From: JAKAGZ01 sp963748105 | GTDB taxonomy: Bacteria; Bacteroidota; Ignavibacteria; Ignavibacteriales; Ignavibacteriaceae | Assembly: GCA_963748105.1 (NCBI GenBank) | Contig: CAVVHP010000005.1 | Location: forward strand, 62,001 to 126,000 | DNA length: 64,000 bases | Reading direction: 5' to 3' | Part shown: positions 45,376-54,178 of the stretch, one piece after another | Numbering within the stretch: position 1 is the first letter of the stretch | Layout of the letters: the number at the start of each line of letters is the position of its first letter | Position numbers and translations under genes: made by a program | Notes under the pieces: model-generated | Database searches by the model: none | What the model saw: only the letters and a program-made list of their open reading frames with translations | What the model was told of the DNA's origin: nothing

Positions 45376-46427
45376 TGAAGGTCAAACTTTCCGGACTTTC
45401 TATTTCAGCAATTGCATCTACCATACCTAAAAACTCGGTAGATTTTTCCGATCTCATCGAAAAATTTGGGGAAACGGAAATTAAAAGGATTACAGTCAGT
45501 ACTGGAATCTCTAAGCTCAGAACAGCTGAAAAAGGTGTTTGCACATCAGATTTATGTGAAGCTGCAGCAAGATTTCTATTTGAAAAACTGGATGTTGATC
45601 CGCAATCATTTGACGGTATTGTCCTGGTTTCACAAACATTTGATCATATTATTCCGGCAACATCTGCTATTCTTCAGAATAAACTCGGACTTCCCAAAAC
45701 AGCGGTTGCGTTTGATATCCGTTACGGATGCTCAGCTTATATTTATGCTATTTACCAGGCTTCAATTCTTATTGCTTCGGGAAGTTGTTATAAAGTTTTA
45801 GTTTTGGCAGGAGATGTTATTTCTCCTACTCTAAACAAATACGATAAAGCATTAAAAATGGTGATGGGTGATGCCGGCAGTGCTACAATTGTTGAAAAAG
45901 GAAATGATACTTTGTCGTTTAACATTATGACGGATGGTGCAGGATACGATAGACTAATAATCCCGGCAGGAGGATCGAGATATCCTCTAGATGAAAATTC
46001 AGGTAAAGAAACAGAAAGAGAAAACGGGAACATTCGTTCAGATGAAAATCTTTATATGGATGGAATGGAAATTATGAACTTCTGCTTAAGAGAGGTTCCT
46101 AAAATTGTGGATGAAGTTCTTGAACTTTCAGAGTGGAAGAAAGAGGATGTTGGAATTTTTGCAATGCATCAGGCGAATAAATTCATTGTTGATTATATAA
46201 GAAAGAAAATGAAAGTCCTGCCTGAAAATGTGCCTGTTGTTGTTGGTGAAATTGGGAACACCGGGCCGGGTACAATTCCTCACCTTTTTTCTGTGGAACA
46301 TAAAAGATTAATTTCAGAGAAAAGACTTTCAAAATCGGTTATGTGTGGATTTGGTGTTGGATTTTCCTGGGGCGCTATAACGGCAGATCTTTCAAATACT
46401 AAATTTTTCGACCCGGTTGAATTATGA
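45375..46427 (+). CDS. Dedicated 3-oxoacyl-ACP synthase III-like condensing enzyme
   Basis: A 350-residue thiolase-fold enzyme with catalytic C119 in DIRYGCSAYIYA, His in AMHQANKFI and Asn in EIGNTGPGTIP; the triad is intact. It is distinct from FabH at 14698: ACS-FLF is replaced by YGCSAYIYA, and there is an insertion around LDENSGKETEREN. KAS III homologues in specialised pathways transfer or condense acyl groups. With FkbH and a free ACP, they build glyceryl-derived units in tetronate-type pathways. It overlaps the SDR gene by four bases. Confidence 0.88.
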   Translation: MKVKLSGLSISAIASTIPKNSVDFSDLIEKFGETEIKRITVSTGISKLRTAEKGVCTSDLCEAAARFLFEKLDVDPQSFDGIVLVSQTFDHIIPATSAILQNKLGLPKTAVAFDIRYGCSAYIYAIYQASILIASGSCYKVLVLAGDVISPTLNKYDKALKMVMGDAGSATIVEKGNDTLSFNIMTDGAGYDRLIIPAGGSRYPLDENSGKETERENGNIRSDENLYMDGMEIMNFCLREVPKIVDEVLELSEWKKEDVGIFAMHQANKFIVDYIRKKMKVLPENVPVVVGEIGNTGPGTIPHLFSVEHKRLISEKRLSKSVMCGFGVGFSWGAITADLSNTKFFDPVEL

Positions 46428-47174
46428 GTATAAAATTTGAATTTAACAATAAACGATTTGTAGTAACCGGTGCATCATCCGGTATTGGAAATCAAGTTGC
46501 AAACGAACTTGCTAAGGCCGGGGCAAAAGTTTTTGCTATCGCAAGAAGAGAAAGTAAACTAAAAGAACTTCAGGATAAATACCCGGATAACATTGAAATT
46601 GCGGCAATTGATGTAACAAATTTTGATGATTTAAAAGACCTCACTTGATAATTATTCAGAGCGGGGAAAAATTGATGGAAGCCTCCATGCTGCCGGCATT
46701 AATAAATTCACTCCACTTCGTGTATTTGACTGGAAAGTTGCTGAGCAAATAATCAAAACCAGTTTATATGCTGGAATTGAGCTAGTACGTATTTTATCAC
46801 AAAGAAAGATTACTGCCGAAAAAAGTTCACATATTCTTATATCATCAGTAGCAGCAAATGAAGGACCGATGGGGTTTACTGCTTATTCTGCGGCAAAAAG
46901 TGGCCTTTTAGGTGCGATTAGACCAATGGCAATGGAGCTAGCTTCAAAAAATATTCGGGTAAACGCAATAAGTCCAGGCTGGATTACAACAGAGATGACC
47001 AACGGAATTGAAAATTATTACCCTGTTGGGATTGATGAAATTATTGCATCCCATCCTCTGGGTATCGGTTCTCTTGAGGATGTTTCAAACCTCGCATTAT
47101 TTTTATTAAGTGATGAATCAAAATGGATTACAGGAGCAAATATTGTAATCGATGGTGGTTATTCTGTAAGATAA
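46424..47174 (+). pseudogene. Short-chain dehydrogenase/reductase (FabG-like), frameshifted
   Basis: NAD(P)-dependent reductase. The first part (VTGASSGIGNQVANEL) is open to 46648. An extra base near 46643, or two lost, then shifts the frame, and the reading continues as DNYSERGKIDGSLHAAGINK, SSHILISSVAANEG, AYSAAKSG and WITGANIVIDGGYSVR. The whole is about 249 residues, the usual SDR length. All catalytic residues are present (Ser in ISS, Tyr/Lys in YSAAK), so decay, if any, is recent. Likely reduces an ACP-bound ketone formed by the adjacent KAS III. Confidence 0.85.
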
Positions 47175-47188
47175 ATATAGAGAGATAA

Positions 47189-47473
47189 ATGAATCAACAA
47201 ATTGTAGACCTAATTGTCCAAGTATCAAATGACCTGAATGAGCAGTTAAAAAATAAAATTGAAGTCGATAAAAGAGAAAATGCAATTTTATTCGGAGATG
47301 ATGGTGTACTTGATTCACTCGCTCTGGTAAATCTTGTGGTACTGGTAGAAAGTGCTGTGGAAAATAAATTCGGGAAGCCGATTATTCTGGTTGATGGTGT
47401 AAACGGGAATGAGAAACAAACTCATTTTGCCACCGTTGGCTCTCTTGCTGAATATATTGAGAACTTGATTTAA
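47189..47473 (+). CDS. Second acyl carrier protein of the cluster
   Basis: A 94-residue carrier-like protein with S43 in GVLDSLALVNLVV, an atypical long loop before the last helix (LVDGVNGNEKQTHF) and the final AEYIENLI helix. Similar carriers occur next to FkbH and adenylation genes. It starts 14 bases after the SDR. Confidence 0.8.
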   Translation: MNQQIVDLIVQVSNDLNEQLKNKIEVDKRENAILFGDDGVLDSLALVNLVVLVESAVENKFGKPIILVDGVNGNEKQTHFATVGSLAEYIENLI

Positions 47474-47504
47474 TCCCTTTTCTTTAATTAAGGGACGGGA
47501 AAAT

Positions 47505-47978
47505 ATGCATCCTATTTTTTTTAAGCCCAGATTACGTACTAAATTTTCAGACGATCTCGAGAAGATTTTCTTTTTTAATGGGAATCAGAAACGACACCTG
47601 GAACGAATAAACCAGGCAGTAGGAAAATATGGTGACATTAAGCTTTATAACGACAAAGGCTTTGTAAAGTTTGATTTTACAAACCTTACAAGCTTTAAAA
47701 CAATATTCAGCCTTGATGATGAAAATTCTGAGAAAGCAAATTTACTTGGAGTTTTAATTTATCGACAAACTCCAATTGACAACATTGAGTTGATTCACAT
47801 GGCAGTAAATGAAGCCTGTTCTTTTGGAGGAGAATTTTCAAATGAAGAAGTCTCTTTCAGGATGATTGAAAAAATCAGGCGTGATTCATCAAAGAATAAA
47901 TTGATTAAAACATTTACACTTCCCTATAAAAAGACTAAGCTTTCAATAAATCAGAAATTAACAAAGAGTTCGGTTTAA
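47505..47978 (+). CDS. Unrecognised 157-residue protein of the biosynthetic cluster
   Basis: No family recognised. Soluble, basic C-terminus. The middle (LLGVLIYRQTPIDNIELIHMAV) looks like the central strands of a GNAT-type acetyltransferase, but the acetyl-CoA loop (Q/RxxGxG/A) is not visible. It is located between the second ACP (31 bases) and the FkbH gene (31 bases) and is clearly in the operon. Confidence 0.65.
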   Translation: MHPIFFKPRLRTKFSDDLEKIFFFNGNQKRHLERINQAVGKYGDIKLYNDKGFVKFDFTNLTSFKTIFSLDDENSEKANLLGVLIYRQTPIDNIELIHMAVNEACSFGGEFSNEEVSFRMIEKIRRDSSKNKLIKTFTLPYKKTKLSINQKLTKSSV

Positions 47979-48009
47979 TAAATTATTACTTTACCTTTTC
48001 TTACAAAAT

Positions 48010-49689
48010 ATGGATAAAGATAAAATTAAGTTACTTCTTATTTCAACGTTTAATATCCAGAACCTTGCAAATTATCTCAATAATAATGAAAGTACTCCGG
48101 CAGTTAGTTCAAAAGTAACAACTTTTGGGCAGGTAATACCCACTTTACTCGATAGCCAGATCAATAAAGATGATTTTGATGGCGCAGTTGTATGGACGCA
48201 ACCGGAATTACTGATTGAATCATTCAATAAGCAACTGAGCAATGAGAAAATTTCAATTGATGATGTTTTAAACGAGGTTAATGCTTTTGCCGATGCCGTT
48301 ATTTCATTTTCTAAAAAAGTACATTACATTTTTATTCCAACCTGGACACTTCCTCCCTATCATCGCGGTTACGGATTACTGGATTTCAGAAATGGCATTG
48401 GAATATCGAATACACTATCGAGAATGAATTTAGGATTAGCAGACAAATTTGAGCAATTAAATAAAATCTATTTAATGGATTCAAACAGGATTCTTATAAA
48501 TGCCGGTATTGATGCTCAAAATCCGAAGCTCTGCTACATGGGTAAAATTCCATATAGCAATGATGTCTTTAAGATAGCAAAAGATGAAATTAAATCTGCG
48601 ATTAATGCAATCAGGGGAAACTCTAAAAAATTAATAATTCTCGATTTAGATGATACTCTCTGGGGAGGTATTGTTGGAGACGTTGGCTGGGAAAATCTTC
48701 AATTAGGCGGTCATGATCATATTGGTGAAGCATTCTCTGATTTTCAGAAAGCGTTAAAATTTCTGACTAAAAAAGGTATTTTACTTGCAATAGTCAGTAA
48801 AAATGAAGAACTAATCGCATTGAATGCAATTAAGAATAATCCCGAAATGGTTTTAAAATTAGATGATTTTGTGTCCTATAGAATAAACTGGGATGATAAA
48901 GCAAAAAATATTACAGAAATTTTACACGAATTAAATCTCGGTGCGCAGTCAGCAGTATTTCTAGATGATAACCCTGTAGAAAGATCAAGGGTGAGTGAAG
49001 CATTGCCGGAAATATTTGTCCCTGATCTCCCTATAAATAAACTTCTTTATAAGAGTTTCCTGCTAAATCTTAAATGCTTCGACACAGCTTCTGTTACTAA
49101 TGAAGATATAAACAGAACAAAATTGTACCTTGCTGAAAAGCAAAGGGAAAGCTTAAAATCAGATTTAGGCTCTGTGGAAGATTGGCTGAAGTCTCTTAAT
49201 ACAAAAGCAAAAATTGATGAGGTCAACAAAGGAAATTTGCAAAGGACAGTTCAACTGATTAATAAAACAAATCAGATGAATTTATCTACAAGAAGAATGA
49301 GTGAAACAGAGCTACTCAAATGGATGAATGCTGGCTACAGAAAGATGTGGGTTTTTATTATATCAGATAAATTTAGTGATTCTGGTCTTACTGGAATAAT
49401 AAGTCTGGAAATAAAAGAGGATACCGGACAAATTATTGATTTTATTTTGAGCTGTAGGGTCATGGGAAGAAATATTGAAGAACTAATGGTTTACAAGATT
49501 AGTGAGTATGCAAGAAAAACAGGTTTGAAACAGTTACAAGCTAAATTTATGGAGACAGCTAAAAATAAACCTTGTTTTGATTTTTGGAAAAACCGATCCA
49601 AATTTGAATATCTTGAAAATGAAAATATCTTTTCCTTCGATTTAAAGAATAATTACAACAAACCAGAACATATTACTATAACTGAGTAA
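48010..49689 (+). CDS. FkbH-like HAD-superfamily protein
   Basis: A 559-residue three-part protein. Residues about 1-200 form an SGNH-like N-terminal domain. A HAD phosphatase core follows with D213 and D215 in LDLDDTLWGG, the Lys in VSKNEE and LDDNPVERSRV. The C-terminal 180 residues are GNAT-like (SDSGLTGIISLEI, CRVMGRNIEELM). FkbH proteins move a glyceryl group from 1,3-bisphosphoglycerate to an ACP, and others act in sugar-acyl modification. All HAD acidic residues are present, so activity is expected, probably on the ACP at 45157 or 47189. Confidence 0.9.
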   Translation: MDKDKIKLLLISTFNIQNLANYLNNNESTPAVSSKVTTFGQVIPTLLDSQINKDDFDGAVVWTQPELLIESFNKQLSNEKISIDDVLNEVNAFADAVISFSKKVHYIFIPTWTLPPYHRGYGLLDFRNGIGISNTLSRMNLGLADKFEQLNKIYLMDSNRILINAGIDAQNPKLCYMGKIPYSNDVFKIAKDEIKSAINAIRGNSKKLIILDLDDTLWGGIVGDVGWENLQLGGHDHIGEAFSDFQKALKFLTKKGILLAIVSKNEELIALNAIKNNPEMVLKLDDFVSYRINWDDKAKNITEILHELNLGAQSAVFLDDNPVERSRVSEALPEIFVPDLPINKLLYKSFLLNLKCFDTASVTNEDINRTKLYLAEKQRESLKSDLGSVEDWLKSLNTKAKIDEVNKGNLQRTVQLINKTNQMNLSTRRMSETELLKWMNAGYRKMWVFIISDKFSDSGLTGIISLEIKEDTGQIIDFILSCRVMGRNIEELMVYKISEYARKTGLKQLQAKFMETAKNKPCFDFWKNRSKFEYLENENIFSFDLKNNYNKPEHITITE

Positions 49690-49738
49690 ATCAAGTAATA
49701 ATTTTTGATTTTTAAACCTACTAAAAACAGGATTCACA

Positions 49739-50449
49739 ATGGATGATATCGTAAAACAATTAAAATTCAGATTTGCTACTCGGGATGATATAGATTTTAT
49801 AACTGATTGTATTATTGAAGCTGAAAAAAGTGGTACGCAGACTATAAACACCTGTAGGATTTTCAATCTTAGTGAGGAGGAATGGCGGGATATCTTAAAG
49901 AAGATATTGCTGGACGATATACCGGATTATGATTTTTGGCTTTCAAATTACTTAATTGCAGAACTGGATGGAAGACCTGTTTGTGCACAGGGAGCCTGGT
50001 TCGAAGGAAAAACAGGTAAAGCAAGCAGCGTAATAAAAACTTCCATGTTGATGGAATATATACCTAAGGGGAAATTTGTACTTGATTTAAAAACAGCACA
50101 ATTTGTAAAAGCACTTAGTATAAAAAGAGAAAGTGGAAAGGTACAGATGGAACATGCTTATACAGTACCTGATTTAAGAAGGCGCGGAATTCATACGCAA
50201 ACCGTTCTGGAAATTATGAAAAGGACATACGACCAGAATCCTTCGGCCACAATGATTCAAACAATATTTTTTAAGGGAAATTGTAATACATATAATGAGT
50301 GCCTTAAACTGGGTTTTGAACCTGTATTAGAAAAAGGAGTAGATGATCCTGAAATTTTGAATATCTTCGCCCATAAGAAAAGAATTATGATGAATATGAG
50401 TCCCGATAAACTTCAGGAGAATTATAATCACTACAGGCTGAATCTTTAA
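49739..50449 (+). CDS. GNAT-family N-acyltransferase, copy 1
   Basis: A 236-residue acyltransferase. FRFATRDDIDFITDCIIEAE is the typical GNAT beginning and DLRRRGIHTQTVLEI the acyl-CoA or acyl-ACP loop (RxxGxH variant of RxxGxG). It is clearly a paralogue of the GNAT at 53513: both have [AS]EKSGT, LSNxLI[AS]E[LI]DG and W-[FV]-EG-[KE]TG. The two flank the tandem adenylation gene, so each may use one of its products. Confidence 0.82.
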   Translation: MDDIVKQLKFRFATRDDIDFITDCIIEAEKSGTQTINTCRIFNLSEEEWRDILKKILLDDIPDYDFWLSNYLIAELDGRPVCAQGAWFEGKTGKASSVIKTSMLMEYIPKGKFVLDLKTAQFVKALSIKRESGKVQMEHAYTVPDLRRRGIHTQTVLEIMKRTYDQNPSATMIQTIFFKGNCNTYNECLKLGFEPVLEKGVDDPEILNIFAHKKRIMMNMSPDKLQENYNHYRLNL

Positions 50450-50493
50450 CTGCAACTGCTTAGTTTGTTAATAAAACGCGGAGACCTTTCCGA

Positions 50494-53400
50494 ATGCTTG
50501 ACAAAATATTGAATTCGTTTAAGAATTATCCCGACAGAAATGCGTTTTTCATTAAAGATCAAAATTATAAGTATTCCTATTTAGAACAACTTGTATCAAA
50601 TATCAAAACTAAAATTGATGACTTACCGGAAAGCGATACAAAGCTAATTGGCGTAACTACTTTTGATGATATTCATACCTATGCAACAATCTTCGGGATT
50701 TTATTTTCAGGAAACGGTTTTGTTCCAATAAATCCTGAATACCCTATCGACAGAAATAAAGCAATAATAGAAAAATCAGAAGTAAAAATAATTTTATCCA
50801 GCAATGTCAATGACAATGTTAAAGAATTATCAAATATTACAAATGTTACGGTAATTAATACTTCCGAATTAAATGATTGTAACATCTCTTTAACTTTACC
50901 TGATGTTCCGGATTCAGAAAATGCTTACCTGCTTTTTACTTCAGGTAGTACGGGTGTTCCTAAAGGTGTACCGATAAGCAGGGCAAATTTGAAATCATTT
51001 GTAAATTCATTCTATTCCCTAGGCTATAATTTAACGCCTGATGATCGCTGTCTTCAGATGTTTGATCTGACCTTTGACCTTTCTGTAACCTCTTATATTA
51101 TACCACTTTGTGAGGGCGCTTGTGTTTATACTGTGCCCCCCGGTGGAATTAAGTATTCATATGTTTATAGTTTACTAGAAGAACAGGAATTAACTTTTGC
51201 ACTAATGGTACCTTCAATCATTACTTACCTCAGGCCATATTTTAAAGAGATCAAGCTTGAAAAATTGCGCTGGTCGATGTTTTGCGGTGAAGCCCTTTAC
51301 GATGATATTATTACAGAATGGGCTGAGTGTATTCCTAATGCCAAGATACAAAATGTTTATGGACCTACAGAAGCAACAATATATTGTCTTACATATGACT
51401 GGAATTCACAAAACCATAAAAATTTTAATGGTATTGTTTGCATAGGCAAACCAATGAAAAACATGAATGCGATTATAGTTGATGAGAATGATAACGAAGT
51501 AAAACAAGGTGAAAAAGGAGAGCTTTGCCTTTCTGGTGGACAATTAACTCCCGGATACTGGGAAAATACTGAAAAAAATAAGGAAACATTTTTTAACAAG
51601 ACAATAAACGACCAGGAGACAAAATTTTACAGGACAGGAGACCTTACATTCATCGATGAAGATGGCGATTTTATGTTTTGCGGAAGGATCGATCACCAGG
51701 TTAAGGTGCAGGGCTTTAGAGTTGAATTGAGTGAAATAGAACATTTTGCCAGGGAATTTCTTAAAGGCGAAAATGTTGCTGCAGTTGCAGCTCAAAACGT
51801 TTCAGGTACAACCCAGATACACTTATTTTTAGAAAATTTCCCGGGTGAATTAACTGAAATTGAAAATTACCTTAAGTCTAAGTTGCCAAAGTATATGGTG
51901 CCTTCAACGTTTACTAATCTACCTTCTTTCCCTCTAAACGTAAACGGGAAAATTGACCGTAGAGCACTTCTTATTTCAATATCAAAACCGGAAAACATTC
52001 TTGAAAGGATAAGATACTCCCATAAAAAATTCCCATGTAATAATTCTTTTTTTATAGACGGAGAATATTTTACTTACCAGGATTTTGCAGAAAGAGTTTC
52101 TACAATCAGATATTATCTTGAAAATAATTCTGAACCCGGCGAAAAACTGATTGGTGTACTTGCCCATGATTTATCTGACATTGATACATATAGCTCTCTT
52201 TTTGCGGTATTATATGCTGGTTATGGATATGTACCAATAAATCCAACTAATCCGATTTCAAGAAATAAAAAAATAATTAATAGTACAGGTATCAAAACTG
52301 TACTTACAAGTAAGATAGATGATGATATTAAAAAATTTTCATCACTAAATTTAAAATTGATAGATACGAGAAAACTAACAAAAGCTAAGATTAACCTTAC
52401 TCCCCCTACAATAAGTGATAATGAGATTGCCTATCTACTGTTCACATCCGGAACAACGGATGAACCCAAAGGAATAGCAATTACACGCGGGAATCTAAAT
52501 GCATTTATAGATTCTTTTATGAATTTTAACCTTGAACTTGATGAAAATGACAGATTCCTACAAATGTTTGAGCTTACATTTGATTTTTCTGTATTTTGTT
52601 ATGTAGCACCTTTGTGCCTCGGCGCCTGCGTTTATACCATACCTATTAGTGGAGTTCGTTACGCAAATGTTTATATCTCATTAGAGGAACACGAAATTAC
52701 TTTTGCATCCCTGGTGCCTTCTGTTTTAGCCTATTTGAGGCCCTATTTTGAAGAAATAAAACTCGATAAGCTTAAATATTCACTATTCTGTGGAGAAGCA
52801 CTTCATACAGATATTGCAAAGGAATGGTCGGATTGTATGCCGAATGGTAAAATAATAAATACATATGGACCTACTGAAGCTACAGTATTTTGTACATATG
52901 TAATATTTGATAAAGATTTTTCAAATGCTAAAAGTTTCAATGGAAATGTTTCACTCGGCGTTCCTTTGAAGAATGTTGAAGCTATTGTTATAGATGATAA
53001 TCTTAATCTATTAGCAAATGGTGAAAAGGGTGAGCTTTGCCTGTCCGGGACTCAGCTTACACCCGGTTATTGGAAGGATCCGGAAAGAAAAAATCAGACA
53101 TTTTTTAAGATCAAATACAAAGGAGAAAATAAGACATTTTACAAAACAGGCGACTTAGCATTTTTTGATGATGATAATGATCTTATGTTCTGCGGTAGAA
53201 ATGATAGCCAGATAAAGATTAAGGGATTTAGAATTGAACCGGGAGAAATTGAATTCTATGTAAGAGAATTTACTAAACTAAGTAATGTTGCGGCTATTGC
53301 TTTTCAGAATAAGGTAGGTACAATGCAAATACATCTTTTCCTTGAAAATTATAAGGACGAAATTAGCAAGCTTATAGAATATCTTAAAAATAAGATCCCT

Positions 53401-53511
53401 AATTATATGCTTCCCTCTTCTATATCAAACATTCAACAATTCCCCTTAAATACAAATGGAAAAATCGACAGGAAAGAACTTTTGAAATCACTTGAATCCA
53501 GTGTAAAATAA
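50494..53511 (+). CDS. Tandem double adenylation-domain protein (DltA-like), no carrier domain
   Basis: A 1005-residue protein made of two adenylation domains in a row (about 1-495 and 496-1005) that are clearly duplicates of each other. Copy 1: LLFTSGSTGVPKG, FDLTFDLSV, NVYGPTEATIYCL, RTGDL, NGKIDRRAL. Copy 2: LLFTSGTTDEPKG, FELTFDFSV, NTYGPTEATVF, KTGDLAF, NGKIDRKEL. Both keep the catalytic Lys (NGK) and the Asp of the FDxS motif, which binds the amino group of amino-acid substrates, so both should activate an amino acid, as DltA does with D-alanine. The A3 loop of copy 2 has Asp for Gly. No condensation, thiolation or thioesterase domain, so free ACPs must be the acceptors. Residues dictating the substrate were not decoded. 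Confidence 0.88.
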   Translation: MLDKILNSFKNYPDRNAFFIKDQNYKYSYLEQLVSNIKTKIDDLPESDTKLIGVTTFDDIHTYATIFGILFSGNGFVPINPEYPIDRNKAIIEKSEVKIILSSNVNDNVKELSNITNVTVINTSELNDCNISLTLPDVPDSENAYLLFTSGSTGVPKGVPISRANLKSFVNSFYSLGYNLTPDDRCLQMFDLTFDLSVTSYIIPLCEGACVYTVPPGGIKYSYVYSLLEEQELTFALMVPSIITYLRPYFKEIKLEKLRWSMFCGEALYDDIITEWAECIPNAKIQNVYGPTEATIYCLTYDWNSQNHKNFNGIVCIGKPMKNMNAIIVDENDNEVKQGEKGELCLSGGQLTPGYWENTEKNKETFFNKTINDQETKFYRTGDLTFIDEDGDFMFCGRIDHQVKVQGFRVELSEIEHFAREFLKGENVAAVAAQNVSGTTQIHLFLENFPGELTEIENYLKSKLPKYMVPSTFTNLPSFPLNVNGKIDRRALLISISKPENILERIRYSHKKFPCNNSFFIDGEYFTYQDFAERVSTIRYYLENNSEPGEKLIGVLAHDLSDIDTYSSLFAVLYAGYGYVPINPTNPISRNKKIINSTGIKTVLTSKIDDDIKKFSSLNLKLIDTRKLTKAKINLTPPTISDNEIAYLLFTSGTTDEPKGIAITRGNLNAFIDSFMNFNLELDENDRFLQMFELTFDFSVFCYVAPLCLGACVYTIPISGVRYANVYISLEEHEITFASLVPSVLAYLRPYFEEIKLDKLKYSLFCGEALHTDIAKEWSDCMPNGKIINTYGPTEATVFCTYVIFDKDFSNAKSFNGNVSLGVPLKNVEAIVIDDNLNLLANGEKGELCLSGTQLTPGYWKDPERKNQTFFKIKYKGENKTFYKTGDLAFFDDDNDLMFCGRNDSQIKIKGFRIEPGEIEFYVREFTKLSNVAAIAFQNKVGTMQIHLFLENYKDEISKLIEYLKNKIPNYMLPSSISNIQQFPLNTNGKIDRKELLKSLESSVK

Positions 53512-53512
53512 A

Positions 53513-54160
53513 ATGGATATTAGACACGCCGATTTAAAAGATATTGAATTTGTACTGAAAGCTATTATTGAATCCGAGAAAAGCGGAACAGATAGACTAA
53601 TTTATACTAAGATATTTTCCATCCCGGAAATTGAAGTAAAAGAAATTATCAGGAATGTACTCAAAGAAAATATTACCGGACAACAATATTGCCTTTCAAA
53701 CTTTCTTATTTCAGAAATTGATGGTGAATATGCAGGAGCCTCCTGCTCATGGGTTGAAGGCGAGACCGGTCTTTCAAGTTCAATTATAAGAGCAAATCTG
53801 CTTCTTGATTTTATAGACCACAATAATTTTGCAACCGCAAAGTCTCTGCTAAAAATTGCTAATGAGATTGGTTTCCCTCGAAAAACCGGAGCTATTCAAA
53901 TTGAAAATGTTTTTGTAGAAAATAAATTCAGAGGAAAAGGAATCAGTGGGTATTTAATTGAGAAACATATTCAAAATCAAATACGCAAAACCTTAATTCC
54001 CAAAGTGCAGATCATACTGGCAAAAACCAATGAAAACGCTTTAAAATCTTACATCAAATCAGGATTCCACATAACGGCAGAACGAACTTCTGATAAAAAG
54101 GAAATATTGGATATACTCCCATCAAACACGAATATCTTGATGGAAAAAGAAATAAAGTAA
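53513..54160 (+). CDS. GNAT-family N-acyltransferase, copy 2
   Basis: A 215-residue paralogue of the GNAT at 49739, sharing the ESEKSGT, CLSNFLISEIDG and WVEGETG segments; its acyl-donor loop reads NKFRGKGISGYLI (RxxGxG form). It starts one base after the adenylation gene stop, so it is translationally coupled. Likely transfers an aminoacyl or acyl group to an amino sugar or an amine intermediate. It ends 18 bases from the stop of the convergent MBOAT gene. Confidence 0.82.
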   Translation: MDIRHADLKDIEFVLKAIIESEKSGTDRLIYTKIFSIPEIEVKEIIRNVLKENITGQQYCLSNFLISEIDGEYAGASCSWVEGETGLSSSIIRANLLLDFIDHNNFATAKSLLKIANEIGFPRKTGAIQIENVFVENKFRGKGISGYLIEKHIQNQIRKTLIPKVQIILAKTNENALKSYIKSGFHITAERTSDKKEILDILPSNTNILMEKEIK

Positions 54161-54178
54161 TCCCCAAATTACTTTACA

